From assembly GCA_030762175.1 (NCBI GenBank), contig CM060840.1:37343501-37407500 (forward strand): a stretch of 64,000 bases of DNA. Direction: 5' to 3'. This document shows positions 35,764 through 47,735 of this stretch, piece by piece. Positions within the stretch are counted from its first letter, which is position 1. The number at the start of each line of letters is the position of its first letter. Both the position numbers and the translations under genes were made by a program. This DNA is from Metallyticus violacea. Lineage: Eukaryota > Arthropoda > Insecta > Mantodea > Metallyticidae. The notes beneath the pieces were generated by a model. That model was not told the origin of the DNA. It ran no database searches and saw only the letters and a program-made list of their open reading frames with translations.

Positions 35764-38078
35764 AGTGAACAAAGTATAAGAAAAATAAAGTAAACGTATT
35801 TTAAAATTTATGAAACAACAATAATATTATCAAGAAAAGAGATAATTTTAAATATTACTAAATTTCGGCAGTGGCAATACTATTGAATACTAAACGCCAA
35901 CAAACAATTGCTTGTGGAAGTGTGAACGTGGCATGCTAAAGGTATACACACTATTAGATTAATAAAAAGGAGGACATAAAGATAAGGTAGGATAAAAATA
36001 GTGGCAACACTGCTGCCATGGTGCCAGTCGTGAGTCAGGTAGGCGTACGGTTAACGGAAGATTAAATAGACTAGTGCAGCCGGTGGTAAATGTCGTAATG
36101 TTATTCAGTCAAATTCTACGGTATCTTTAAGTACAGAAGAATATTGTTAGAGATCTAAGACTTATTTACAAAGCCCAAAATGTTCATGGATCAAAATTAA
36201 GTAGCTGGGGGTCATAATGCACAAGATTTTATCGGGGTTAGCGAAAGCATGTGTTGGTGCAGCGTTGCCATATCATATAGTGACGCGATGAAGGACAGTG
36301 TTTTGTTAAACTCGAGACGACCTCAAACAGAATGCCATATAATTCAGTTCATTGATTCCCTCCTGCACTTTTCGCCAAAATGAAAGAACAACTTCGAGTG
36401 AAGCGTTAGAACACAAGTGATGTCATTATCCATGCAGACACTTCAGGGGATCAACAGCTACAATAGTATCGATAGTGTGTGGAACCTTCCATAAATGCGG
36501 CAAAAGATGTATCCTAATGCAATCTTAATGCCTTATAAAGTTCAATAAGTCCCTACGAGTAGTGGGGTTGCCAAACTAAGTGAGGGTGTGCGGCTGAGAA
36601 CTCTACACATTAAAGCCAGTCATAATGACGAATTCTTGAGTTTTGCTATATACTCGAGACTAAGTTTTATTTTTAATGTTGCACTTATTATACATAGTTT
36701 CCTACTTTGACTACACAACACTTCTCATTTATATATAAAGAAACCAATTGATCTAACTTCTTGTGACATTTTAAGCGAATAATGAAGTATTTTGGTGTTA
36801 AAGTTGTTGCTTGCCTCAGCCTATTGCCTACGCTTCTAGACGACAGAATCTAATGGGTATCTTTCGTTGTGTTTTGTTGAGCCCCATTTTCGTTAAAATG
36901 ATTACAGGGCATAATATTTTATATTACTCACTTTATTGATCTAAATTGTTAACATTCACAGCGTTTCTGAAAAATTCGGGTTCGATGCAGTGACCTTGAC
37001 CTACACTCGATCTTTGTAAAATCTTCTTGCGATATAGTAATTAGAATCTGACTTTGATCTTAAAACTGTTTGCATTTGTCCTCACCTTCAGGTCACTTTA
37101 AATCTAACTGGGGAGATCACATTTTATAGTTTCTTTCCTGAATTGCCTCCTGTAACACAAACACAAAGGAAGCATATTGTTAATCACAAACTTACTTAAG
37201 GTGGGAAAATGATACAATTTTTTTCTTGGGTCTGTTTTGTCCACAAATCCAGTTTCTTTCTAAATGCTTTAATATTTTTAAATAAATTAATGATCAGGAA
37301 GTCTTTGCCTCGCAAGGAAGTACTGAGGTAACTTAAATGACTTGTCCCATAAGGAAAGTTAAGTCTGCAAGTATGAGGAGCCAGTTCGCTTGATTTCCAT
37401 TCAAAAAGTGCTGAACTTCAATTATCTTTAAATAGCATTACATATTAAACAGTCTAAACTTACTAATTAAAGCAAGAAGCCGATAATTAATCAGTTTGTA
37501 CCTGATTTTGGATATTATATATCCTTATTTAAGACTAATCATGTTTTCATGTTTATCAGCAAAGTAAATGCTTCGATCAAAAGAAAAAAAAAATGTTTCA
37601 ACATTCTTCCAGAACTGAGCTATCTGACCCGACAAAAGAAGTTACATCAATATAACACATCTTAGGCTTTCATGACTAGTATAAGCGTAAGGCTTTCAGG
37701 CTTTTTATCGTGGTCCATTGTTTAATATGCACGACACCAACCGCAGAAGTTGGTGAAAACTATTGTAGTATGTTAAACCATGGACTACGGCAAAACAACC
37801 CGGAAGGTTTTAACTATTGTAATTATATCAATATAATCTACATCAAGTGATTCTGAAAGTACCCTGTTGTAGGCTGTATGTACTGCATCTACAAACCACA
37901 GTTCCCAAGCCTCATACATCGACGTAATGTTTGGTTACGTCATCAAGGTCTCGCACCCTGCCCTGCCCTAGCTCCGCACATTTGCTGTGAGTGCAGGTGG
38001 CCCCCCAGTGAGCCATACCGGTGTAATGCAATGCTAAGGTAGTAAGTACTTGGGTGTGAAATAAATGGAACTTTTTCC
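35764..38078. other. non-coding stretch, nothing recognised
   Basis: A moderately GC-rich segment lies at about 36000-36500, with only short frames on either strand. No known motif or terminal repeat was found. The rest is AT-rich. Confidence 0.4.
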
Positions 38079-38079
38079 C

Positions 38080-38195
38080 ACAGGTTCTTTCTTTAATGTA
38101 CCGCACATCTATGACACGGGACACACTGTTTAAAGTTCCTTTCGCAGAATTTGTGCTCAAAAGTTTATGTCTTAAGAGACCTGGGCTGGGTTTGG
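38080..38195 (-). repeat. diverged SINE-B fragment
   Basis: caggttctttctttaatgtaccgcacatc, tatgacacgggacacac, gtttaaagttcctttcgcagaa and a following tgtgctcaaaagt parallel the complement of the SINE-B body. It lacks the tail and the tRNA head. Confidence 0.6.
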
Positions 38196-40227
38196 ACCGG
38201 CTAATATTGTGTCCAAAGAAAAGATTAAATAAATAGCTTGAAATCAAATATATACCTATCCATTTTAAAAAAGCTAAACCAGCTTATCTTTGTTGTCCAT
38301 GCTTTTTTGGTTTCTCTGAAAAATCCCTATCTCTAACATTCCCCGATGAGAAATATAGGGTGTTGGGTATCATTTCTTCAAGAATGTATGGGTAATAAAA
38401 ATCACAAGGTATCGAAAGATATAGGGAATATGATTTCTTACTAACGATCTGTGTTCTTTGAAAACTTTCTTAATTTCATTAAAAGAAACAAACAAATGGC
38501 TTTAAGTGCAGAGATAGAATATTGTTGTAATGAGTGAATTTTTCTATATAGGTGGATAATGTAGGCGTGCATTTTCAGTATCTACTTTTCTAAAATCGGT
38601 AAGTAACTATTTTAGGTGCTTGTATTACTTAAATGGCTGAGGCAGTTTATGATCAGTGCATTTAAGCTCCTATGGAGGGACCGTAATTGTGAAATAGAGC
38701 ACAGCAATATTGCTGAGCGCCCGATTAGCGGCCACTCTATATTATGAAGAGATGTTAGCTTATACTGCTACTTTATAGCAAAACGAGGGATAAAATATGT
38801 TAAATAAATCATGATAAAATTAAATAATATTTCTGAAGAAGCAAGAAGCTTACCTGGCTGTGAGATTTCGTTCAATTACGCATAAGATAAGACAAACAAT
38901 ATAGCAAAATGTTTAATATTTGTAAAATAATAAAAAATATTCAATAAAAAACTAAATAGTTTCATGTAAAAGAATATAAAATAATAGATGTTTGCTATAC
39001 ATTCATAGACTCAGATTCTTACGAAATACAGAAAATACAAAACATCAGAATTAGCAAAACGCATTTAGACCAAACCAATATGAATTTTAATACTATGGGT
39101 TAATTTTCTCTTTTATTACACATTTAACTTTTAACATTGCATTGAGAATATACAAATTAATTTATTTTGGAAATACAATGCAATAAATATATTTGGTATG
39201 AAAAGTCGAAAGCATTTCAAAGTTGTTACATATTTCACTGTCCATAAAATATAAAAGTTCTTGCTGATATGTGAAAAGTTTCACGAGAAGGGCGGCATCC
39301 ACCATGTGTAAATATCCACAAGTCTACCTTCTGGCCTATAAAGATAAGGACCATAGCCCGAAGTGCTACTCCATAACCACTTGACGTCATTCTTAGCCTA
39401 AAAATACACCGACCATAAACGGAAGTAGAAATAATGGCACTATAAATTGCCTATTACTCTTTAATACCCCAACAGCGATAGATTACAGCAGTATACTGCT
39501 TAAAGAAAAGATTGTTGTAAAGTTGGTTGCAAATGTTACATAAACGCCCACATGACTTCAATGTCCTCAAGACAAAATGCTGACGTGCCTCATTGTTCAA
39601 ATTCCCATCTCGATCACCTGTAATGTATGCCTAGATATATATTTTAAAATTAGTTACAGCGGAATTTTCTTAAAATAAAAAAAAATGCAATGGTTTTAAG
39701 ACAAGTGCATAGTGAACTTTATTTTTTTAATTTATAACTAGTTTTTAGAACGGCTATAATAGAGTTTATTAATTTATTACTATTAGTTTTGAAATATTAG
39801 TTTTATTATAAACGACAACACAACCACAATAAAATTAAAGTTGTTCTCAAGAAAAAATGCATAATTGTATAATTGTATAAATTCGCGTCTAAATCACCTT
39901 AATGTGTGTATTTTCTTTCCAACACTACTTACACTTGTGCTTTCTTAAAGATTAAAATATTTCCCATCCTTAATAAAATTACACTTTTCTTGGTAGTAAA
40001 TTTTGGTTTCTGTTTGGCAACAGTTTTAACGCATGTGCACATTGAAATGTCATTTCTTTTTCAATTTAGAATCAATACTTTATATATAATATAGTATTAC
40101 TAATTTTGGTAATATTAATTTTTATATACCTAAAACAAATATTGTAGCTTTTTAAGCTTCTCTGTGTGATAAACTATTGATTATTTTACAACAAACATTT
40201 AACTCCCATCATTATACCCTTTTGCAT
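38196..40227. other. AT-rich stretch, nothing recognised
   Basis: About 2 kb. A GC-richer patch at 39280-39420 has no interpretable content. The frame at 39906-40094 is hydrophobic and AT-rich, with no family recognised. Confidence 0.45.
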
Positions 40228-40238
40228 TAATTGATTAC

Positions 40239-40530
40239 ACCGCCACGGGTGGCCGAGGTCGTTAAGGCACGGACTCGTGAGCGGGAGGTCTGCGGTTCGA
40301 AGCCCGCCAGGACCGTCCTCCCTGACTGGGTTTTTTTCCACGTTTTCCTCAGTCTTCATAACTGGCAAATGCCGGGGAGGTACCTAAACTTAGGCCTGGA
40401 ACGCTTCCTTCCTAAAAAAAAAACATCCTTTCCCAATTTATCATTTCATCTCACGTATCATCAGTGTCCACCGCCTGTGGTGCCTCAGTAGTAAAAACGG
40501 GCGTTAAACACTACTCAAAAAAAAAAAAAA
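40239..40530 (+). repeat. SINE-A copy 4, full length, youngest-looking
   Basis: Flanked by an exact 11-bp duplication taattgattac (40228-40238 and 40531-40541) and ending in an A14 tail after ctactc. The head, from gccacgggtggccgaggtcg, has a box-A-like ggtggccgaggtcg and a box-B cggttcgaagcccg, resembling a class II (Ser/Leu-type) tRNA. The body carries cttaggcctggaacgcttcc and cagtgtccaccgcctgtgg, and the tail is aaaaacgggcgttaaacac. It serves as the reference for the other six copies here. No protein is encoded. Confidence 0.95.
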
Positions 40531-40693
40531 TAATTGATTACGATTTGTATCAGAATCGTAATGGACTTGTATCAAGTCCAAGCTTTTAGTAGCATTTTTA
40601 ACATACATACTGAAACTTCTGTAATATAAGTGAAAAGCTGCATTACATAGAGGATATATATATATAATTAATTCTAATTATATAAATATATAT

Positions 40694-40787
40694 AATCGCT
40701 GTTTTCAAAAATTTAATTATTTATATATAGCTGTTTTCAAAAATTTAATTATATATATAAATAATTAAATTTTTGAAAACAGCGATT
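40694..40787. repeat. perfect 36-bp inverted repeat with duplicated spacer
   Basis: The arm at 40694-40729 (starting aatcgctgttttcaaaaat) is exactly the reverse complement of 40752-40787. The 22-base spacer (40730-40751) is itself an exact direct copy of arm bases 40698-40719. The right arm can therefore pair with either of two left-hand targets. The left flank (40659-40693) is a ta-rich alternating tract. Confidence 0.96.
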
Positions 40788-42332
40788 GTAACATCACGAA
40801 TGCAATTAGTACAATTCGTACACCAATCCTAAAATTGTCGCTGTTAAAACATTTGTTATGTTTATGTAAACTTTAAACTCCATAAGAACACGTGTTTAAA
40901 GTTCTTAGCAGGTTAGAGCAGCTAGTGCATCTACTTTCCTAACGGGTTGAACTATAAGGGTATACTGGATCGAGGAAATATGCTACTGCGCAACATTTTT
41001 GGCGCCTAGACCAGCTCTATGATGTCATCGTTTCCGATTCACTGGCGCTGGTATATGGGTGTGGGGGGGGGGTGCTACGTGCTTTTTGTGTATAATTATT
41101 TTGTTTACTGCTCTCTTTATATCGTTCTTTACTTTATTTATTTTTAATAATTTACTATGAAAAGGAATACAGCATCGTATATAATAAATATTCTGAGAAT
41201 GTTTCTTCGACAGAGGATACCTGGACATGTTTGTCTTCTTTGACGTTTGCTGCCTGTTGTTTAGATATCAGTCGACCTTTGTTAGCTGGCCTGCTGTCTT
41301 GGACTCTTAGGATATATTGCTTCTGTGGTCTGAACAACAAGAAACAGAGCTTCAGTTAGTCGTCTTTAACATTATGCAATTTCTAGGAAATGAAATCTTA
41401 AGTTTCGTCTTTAGAAATTTAGTTTATTACAACCTGTGTAGCACTGAAATAGTAGGAGCTATCCGCTTTGTGCTCGTTTCGAGTATAGTGATCAGTTCAT
41501 TGTAGTATGGTTTTACATTTTTGGAATTGTGTGAAAGGAAGGTTTTTATTAATAATAATACATTTTTTACCAAATGCAATGTTTAACTAATTTAATTTTT
41601 TCAATGATCATTGCCATGATATCTAAAGAAATTATACCTCTCGCAGAGGATCGTCCTCAACGAGGTCAAAGTTCGTGAAATAATTGTATATAATGTTAAC
41701 TCTATTTACTAGATGTTTAAAATATGTGAATTGTTATATGTTAAGGATTCAGCTACCATGGCGACTGGTATGTAAAAATGTTGGTAACAAAAGTAATGAC
41801 AGAAGGCATGGATATTATCAAATCTAAGGGACCTTTAAGATGTTTCTACATCTTAAAGGAAATCGAGCATAAGAAATAAAATAATGTAGATGGATTTTTC
41901 AGAGTGTCAAAAGACGAAACTTAGTTTATAAATTATAGTATTAGGAAGATCGTACTACCATCAGCCAGGTCAACAATGCGCTTAAAGAGAAAGAACGTTT
42001 AGAATTAGAAAGAGAATACCACACACCAAATAAGAAAATTAGCATTTAAATGGAAGAGTGCTACTCCAAGTGAATAATTTACTCAATCCTTCCAGACTGT
42101 CCACACGCTTCATTGCCACACGAGTTATCACAGTGTGCAGCAGACACTCCACTGAGTCTTACATGACTCCGTAGCTAAGTTTACGCAGATAGGCTAAGTA
42201 AAGGATGTTTTCGTGTAACAGAAGCGCGGCTTAAGTACAGCGCGCCTCTTTATTTTACGTTCCGAATGTGCGGCATTGGCAGTATGTTGAGCGTAAAATT
42301 CTGAAAACCTGATAGCATTTGGAGCAAGGTGT
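40788..42332. other. non-coding stretch, nothing recognised
   Basis: Contains a G10 run at 41063-41072 and a short hairpin acctttaagatg/catcttaaagg near 41830-41860. No repeat family or gene was seen. A patch at 42100-42300 is GC-richer. Confidence 0.4.
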
Positions 42333-42342
42333 GTATGTGTGT

Positions 42343-42615
42343 TTTAATGGTGTTTAACGCTCGTTTTTACTACTGAGGCATCACAGGCGGTAGACACTGA
42401 TAATACATGAGATGAAATGGTTTATTGGGAAAGAATATTTTTAAGGAAGGAAATGTTCCAGGCCTAAGCTTGTGGTACCTCCCCGGCATTTGCCATTTAT
42501 GAGGACTGAGGAAAACCTGGGAAAATATCATTCAAGGAGGACGGTCCTGGTAGGTTTCCAACCCAAACCTCCCACTCACGAGTTCGCGCCTTAACGGCCT
42601 CAGCCGCTCGTGGGG
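42343..42615 (-). repeat. SINE-A copy 5
   Basis: The tail end ggtgtttaacgctcg is at the left, the body has ggaaatgttccaggcct and ggcatttgccatttatgagg, and the tRNA-like end ccgctcgtggg is at the right. The flanks gtatgtgtgt (42333-42342) and gtatgtgcgt (42616-42625) match at 9 of 10 positions. Confidence 0.88.
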
Positions 42616-42987
42616 GTATGTGCGTGTGATGTTATGTAGTAGAAAAAATGTCTTAAAAAGTCTAAGGAATACTGAGTGAATACGAAAGCCTTTAGGTTGC
42701 TAGAACGATTGCTACAGCGCGGTAAAATTTATTCGAAGATATCAAGTGGTTATAACATAATACATAATCTTTATTATTGCTCAGGAAAATAAAAGGAATG
42801 AAAATAAGAGCAGTAATAACTATAGGCAATAGAAGAAGAAGAATGAACATGTTGAGAAACAAGTGTAATCAAATCTACATCTAGCAGAAATTGGGATTTT
42901 TTCTCACATAACTTTACTTCAAAGTGATATTCTGTTATTATCTTAGCTTACACAATAAAGCTACTACCGATTTAATTTCATTTCCAG

Positions 42988-43197
42988 CTCTAAGCTAGAA
43001 ATATTCGTGAAATGCCCAAACCAATTCACCCTCCTTTCACGGATCACTTTCAGGTTATTGGTTGTTGCAAGCAAAAAAGATACAAACACGCTCCTTTGAA
43101 AGAAAAATGCGGCCCAGATATACGAAAGCGTCTTCGTGATTCCATGGCTCAGCGAACCAGTAAAGATTTAATCTCATCCGCGGATCAGAACAACGAG
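42988..43197 (+). CDS. exon-like ORF: ATG, phase-0 donor, unknown protein
   Basis: A 3' splice site aatttcatttccag ends at 42987. A stop in the ORF frame lies just inside the island, so the coding start would be ATG 43012 (gaaATG, G at -3), giving 62 codons up to AACGAG/gtaaat at 43197/43198, phase 0. The peptide is basic, with paired Cys (IGCCKQKRYK), a DIRKRLRDSMAQRTSKDL helix-like segment and an acidic-polar end. Unspliced, the frame runs on to 43323. Its codon composition is richer than the AT-rich flanks. It would suit a first coding exon after a 5'-UTR intron. Its phase matches the acceptor of the island at 47736. I do not recognise the family. Confidence 0.45.
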
Positions 43198-43446
43198 GTA
43201 AATAATTTAAGTGTCTTCAGGAACAAAAGCCGGAGCTCACGGTATCTCACGACGTCTTTTGGATACTGCTCTCCACAGAGATTATTGCTTTATAGCCCAT
43301 CAACAAGGCTTCTTATAATTTAGTTCCCCCTCTTTCATTGCTCCTGAGGTAAGTAAAACATAGTTATAATTATCCGCAAACATTGATCTTCCAAGCCGAA
43401 TCTTCAGCAGCAATTGAACTTCATTAATTTTATATTTACTTGGCAG

Positions 43447-43512
43447 AGGAACGATTTCTAAAGAACTCGGCTACACCAAGGCTTTCGGAATAACAATTCC
43501 ATTATTACTGAG
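43447..43512 (+). CDS. weak exon candidate (66 nt)
   Basis: Bounded by ttacttggcag and CTGAG/gtaagg, an excellent donor. One frame is open throughout and reads GTISKELGYTKAFGITIPLLL. It needs an upstream exon ending with two extra bases, which the island ending at 43197 does not provide. It may be alternative, belong elsewhere, or be chance. Confidence 0.2.
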
Positions 43513-45890
43513 GTAAGGATTCATATAGTGATGGTAGCGAATCCCAAGAAGAATCCAAATATTTTAAGGACAGTCGGTTTGATAAGCAAATAACAGCATT
43601 GGCGTTCTGGGCGAACCTTTAAGCAAGTAGATGCTTCCATTACTGGAAGTGAACCAATATAAGAGGCGGAATCTGTTAAATTAACAAAAATTAAAGATTT
43701 AAAGATATTGTTCTGAAAGTTGGTGAAAATATTTAAAGTTTATAAGCACCATTGTGAGGAAATTTATTATTAAGGTGACCACCATGTTTTCCACCATAGT
43801 GACCTAGTGACCATAGCATCACACTGCCCCTGTTATACAGTGTAGATAGGTATGAAGCAATGTTCTTTCCTTACCCCCTCCACACCAAATCGCCTACTAT
43901 TCGTGAAGGTTATGGAAAATCTGAGTGTGTAGAAATCAAGAAATCAGCCGACTGGGAAACAGCTTTTGGAATAGGTTCCCATTACTGTGGTCAGTATAAG
44001 AGGTTGCCCCATCTTGTTGAAATATTTACATGCACATATCAACGTTTTTAAGCGCACAAAATGTGTCTAAATACCGTCGAAAAGTTTGAATATCTCACTT
44101 CTTGTACAATGCTGGCACTAAATCTTCCTCAATGAAGATGCCGTGAGAAAACACATCGACCCACAATTGTCACTTTTTCCGAATGTGGTCTCTGTGTCTT
44201 GTTTTACTAACTCAAAAAACGGGCATTTTGTTTATAGATATGGGCACTCAATAGTACACCACATTCGTTAGGCCACCACCAGTTTTGGAGATACTCAGAA
44301 TCATGTTACACTTGAACATAACACGTGCAAAATATTGGACTTCCGTTATGAAGTCTGACTCTTGCATAATATTTGCTTTTGTTAAAAATATTTTGCATAC
44401 ATCTTCGGGTAATTTTTGACCATCCTGTACGCAATGATAACTTTTTAAAGATGTTTTTTGAAACCATAATGTAGAGCAATTTATATAATGAAAATATGAA
44501 AATTCCTAAATGTAGGAAAAGCAAGTTTAAAGCTTTCGTTCCCCTTGAAATATGTGCAATATAACTCAACTTATATTAAAATATCCAAGTTGCATAGGAC
44601 AGGGATTTAGCTCTAAATATGTTTCCTTAAGGGCAGTTATTCACTTTGGGGTATCCAAAGCATTTTATGCTATGGCTTTGTTATTGTGTATTGTACATGT
44701 TCTCACTGATATATTCCCTGAATCATTTAATTTAAGAACTGCAAATTTGACTTACAAACAAGGCACTATCTTACACTTTATATTGAACTCTACGAAGATT
44801 CAAATAGCTATCATATCAACCTTATTCTTGTTAAAACGCCCTATTTGTGTAGGCTTTCAATGGAATTTTAGGATTTTTTCCCAGGCACATTATGTATTTG
44901 AGTGGTTAACAGCACTTTAGTTATGGTAAAAAGAGAAGGATTCATCTTCTTCTCACTGCCATACTGATGTTTGCGTTGCAAGTAAACTACTGAATGTCCA
45001 TAAAGATCATCATCAACATTTCACGGTTTAAGGCCAAGAGGCTCGTCACGGTCTTATATATAATTGCTTGTTGAAAAAGTGTAACCTAAGTTTCCTTGGT
45101 CCTAAAACATTCTCTTTGGTTTGTAATCGAAAATAATTGTTCATATTCGGAATTCTTTCATTCTTTCAGTATGTTCCTTCAAGATATTTCTATATACTTA
45201 CATTTTATCTATTCATTTAAACACATTTAATTCTTTTCTAATTTGCTCATTTATTTTTTATCCTGCTATAATCCTTAAGACTTTCATTTCGGCTACACCT
45301 AGCATTTATTCTTTCTATTTTTTTTTTTCTAAATTCCAAAATTCACAACCTTTTAACACTGAGAAAGAGTCATAACTTTATATAATTTTATTTTAGTTTT
45401 TCATATAGTACTTGTCAATAATTTCTTAATTGTACCGCAGGTATAATTTACTGTTTAACGTTTTAAGAGATATTTTCATTTTAAGAATAGGAAATATTAC
45501 AACTACAATATTAACTTGTTTAATAATCTTATCCTTTAATATAATTTTATCTCGTATATTATTTGATTCTCTAACAGTTAAAGATTAACATTTCTATATA
45601 AAATTATGGTCAAAACTATATTGTTGATAATGTTTTGTAAACAACGCTTTTTGTAATTTGACCTTGAATTAGCAAGTATTAACTTATCTACATTTTCTAT
45701 TTTTTATTTTAAAATGTGAATCGAACTATATCTGTCAATTAATTGTATCGTTATCAAGTGCTATTACGAGAAAATGTTTTTTTTAATAAATAACATTAGG
45801 GATTTAGAAGCCGAAGTTGCGTTTAGTTTACAAATTCTTTAAATTCCATCCAAAAGCACTTATCTTCCGCCATAAAGGTTCAACGGAAAA
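43513..45890. other. non-coding stretch with an unassigned 122-codon ORF
   Basis: The plus-strand frame at 44552-44920 is hydrophobic and AT-rich and has no splice context or known motif. The frame at 43860-44051 lies in a slightly GC-richer patch and is also unassigned. If a gene spans 43-48 kb, this is its intron. Confidence 0.4.
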
Positions 45891-45898
45891 TCCTAGAA

Positions 45899-46375
45899 TT
45901 GACTGTCACTAACTGGTGCTCTACACCTCAAAGGGTAAAGGTGTTGTCACTTATAAAGAATGCACCTCAGCTAATAAATGAGTACAAAATCATCAGGGCC
46001 TATCATGTTCTGAAGGAAAGACCCTTTAACTATGATTACAATTTCGCAGTATGGTCTGTTTCGGGGAAATCTCAGGGCGATACTCTCTACCGACGCTGTC
46101 ACAGAGAGCCCGAAACGCCTACGCATGTTCTGGGAGCATGCCCATTAGGAAAAATGCTATGCAACTCAAGACATAAAATTCGGAACTTGATCGCTAATAC
46201 TCTCAGGGAAACGGGATTCATTGCCCACGAGGACGTGACTGGCCTAGCCGCCACTGGGAGCACTCGAAGAATACACGTTGAAGTACAGGGGTGCACAGCT
46301 CCAAGCTTTGCAACGAGGACCCCTTCATTTCTGAGTAGCGGACATATCCTGAGTCGTCAGGAATTTTAGCTGCTA
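45899..46375 (+). pseudogene. R2-like (RLE-type) LINE fragment, C-terminal region
   Basis: The frame contains YRRCHREPETPTHVLGACPLGKMLCNSRH, followed by KIRNLIANTL and, after about 20 residues, GLAATGSTRRI. This order matches the C-terminus of R2-superfamily non-LTR retrotransposon proteins. Their zinc knuckle (CRRC...ETxxHVLGxCP), R-H-x-x-(I/V)-R motif and GSTRR(I/V)D segment precede a restriction-enzyme-like endonuclease. Here the first zinc Cys is Tyr, and after GSTRRI the expected endonuclease sequence is lost, probably by frameshift. No reverse-transcriptase domain lies upstream, as expected for a 5'-truncated LINE. There is no rDNA next to it, so it is not at the classic R2 target site. 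Not functional. Confidence 0.75.
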
Positions 46376-47034
46376 TGATGTGCGGACATAGTAAAACTGG
46401 AATTCTACTTGACGTGCATATTCCTTTCTAGCGTATAAGTCAGACAGTACAACCGGTAAGCTTTTAGACTCGACCATCCAGTGAGGTAGATTAGAAAAGA
46501 ACATGACATATAAACGCACTGTGCACTGTTATAAGGAGAAGTAGAAACTCGACACCATCACAGTAACTGGGCTATTAGTAAATAAAAGAGGAACGATCCC
46601 TAATTTCTTTCAAAGCTTTGGGACTCATTAGGTCTAAGACACATGTTGCAAGATATCAGGCTGACTTTGAATTCCCCCAGAGTGTCTATTATCCTTTTAA
46701 GGAACAATCTGTATACTGGATAGCATCTATTCTCATTTTAATAATAATAATTATTAATTATTATTATTACGACAGGGCTAAAATAATTGTTTATAGTATA
46801 GTTATTAGTACTGATATTTACATATATTTTACTTTCTTGTCTTTCTACATTGATATGTTTGTTATCATTGTTCGACTTTGTTCTACAGGTGACGTTACAT
46901 ATTAAGGAAGTGTTAAAATAAAATATATAATTATATATATTAAACAATTACGATGCCGGAGAGTATCCTTGATTAATTCTCTTTATAATTATCATTATAT
47001 TTATTTATCAATCTAGTTCTGTTATTTTATTCTA
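46376..47034. other. non-coding spacer with an AT triplet palindrome
   Basis: At 46738-46770, (taa)n runs into (tta)n around an attaatt centre, forming a near-palindromic hairpin of about 30 bases. Nothing else was recognised. Confidence 0.55.
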
Positions 47035-47036
47035 TA

Positions 47037-47656
47037 CTGGGTGCGCAAAAACAATGTGCAGCAAATTATAGAGTAGAAATGCAGCACCAAACTGAGCATT
47101 TGGAGGATAGGAACGAGGGGGTCACAGAAGGTTTTTTTACTGCGCTATATGCGTCAACATTAAAACTGCCAGTTAGACTCTTAGAGTGTCAGATTGTGAA
47201 ACTTGTTTGTGGCATGCCAGATGTAAACAAAACTCACTCTTGTATAGTACTAGACACTGTCGCTAGGTGTGTTTCATGTTCAATGCAGCATTTGTGTTTT
47301 GAAGCTTACTGAATGGTATTGAAATTAGGCGAAACTTATGGTTCCAACATGACGACTTCACTTGTAGCTCGAAATCACCTAAACAGAAGTTAATGGATCG
47401 GGCTCAGTGGTCTCCACGGTGCATCAGCACATGTAATATTTAGTGTCTCATCGTGTACCAGTATTCATTAGTTGAGGCAGAACTACACAGTGAATTACAT
47501 TTTAATTTGACTGGCAAATGAAGTTTCATAACATTTCAGATTTCAATTATGATCACGAAGATTTCCTAATATTATTTTGCATCTGCCACCCCATGTTCCA
47601 AACCTCAAAATTTTTAGTTTGTATTGTCATTCTGCACATTGTTTTTCCGCATCCTG
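47037..47656 (+). mobile_element. decayed Tc1/mariner-type element with 25-bp TIRs
   Basis: Terminal inverted repeats at 47037-47061 and 47632-47656 match at 22 of 25 positions, sharing aaaaacaatgtgcag exactly. TA dinucleotides lie immediately outside (47035-47036 and 47657-47658), the target duplication of this superfamily. Inside, LWFQHDDFTC (about 47338-47366) and DRAQWSPRCIS (about 47397-47428) correspond to LWFQ(H/Q)DGAPPH and (P)(V/I)xWPPRSPD(L/I)TP of DDE transposases often found with DUF4817. At 620 bp it is about half an autonomous element, with the frame broken. A 77-codon ORF near the left end (47079-47312) is unassigned. Confidence 0.82.
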
Positions 47657-47735
47657 TAAATAAATTATTATAACTGCTATCAAATGTGTATTCACAAAGA
47701 CTGGAATCAATTCATGAATTGTTTTCTGATTACAG

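Noticed and set aside
36000..36500. Transposon or retroelement body in a GC-richer segment
   Set aside because: No consistent protein motif in any frame and no terminal repeats.
40231..40491. 86-codon ORF on plus and 60-codon ORF on minus
   Set aside because: Both lie wholly inside SINE-A copy 4.
44552..44920. 122-codon hydrophobic plus-strand ORF resembling a membrane protein
   Set aside because: Phe/Leu/Ile content is what AT-rich DNA gives by chance. It starts with a GTG/TTG-type codon or internal ATG without context and has no family match.
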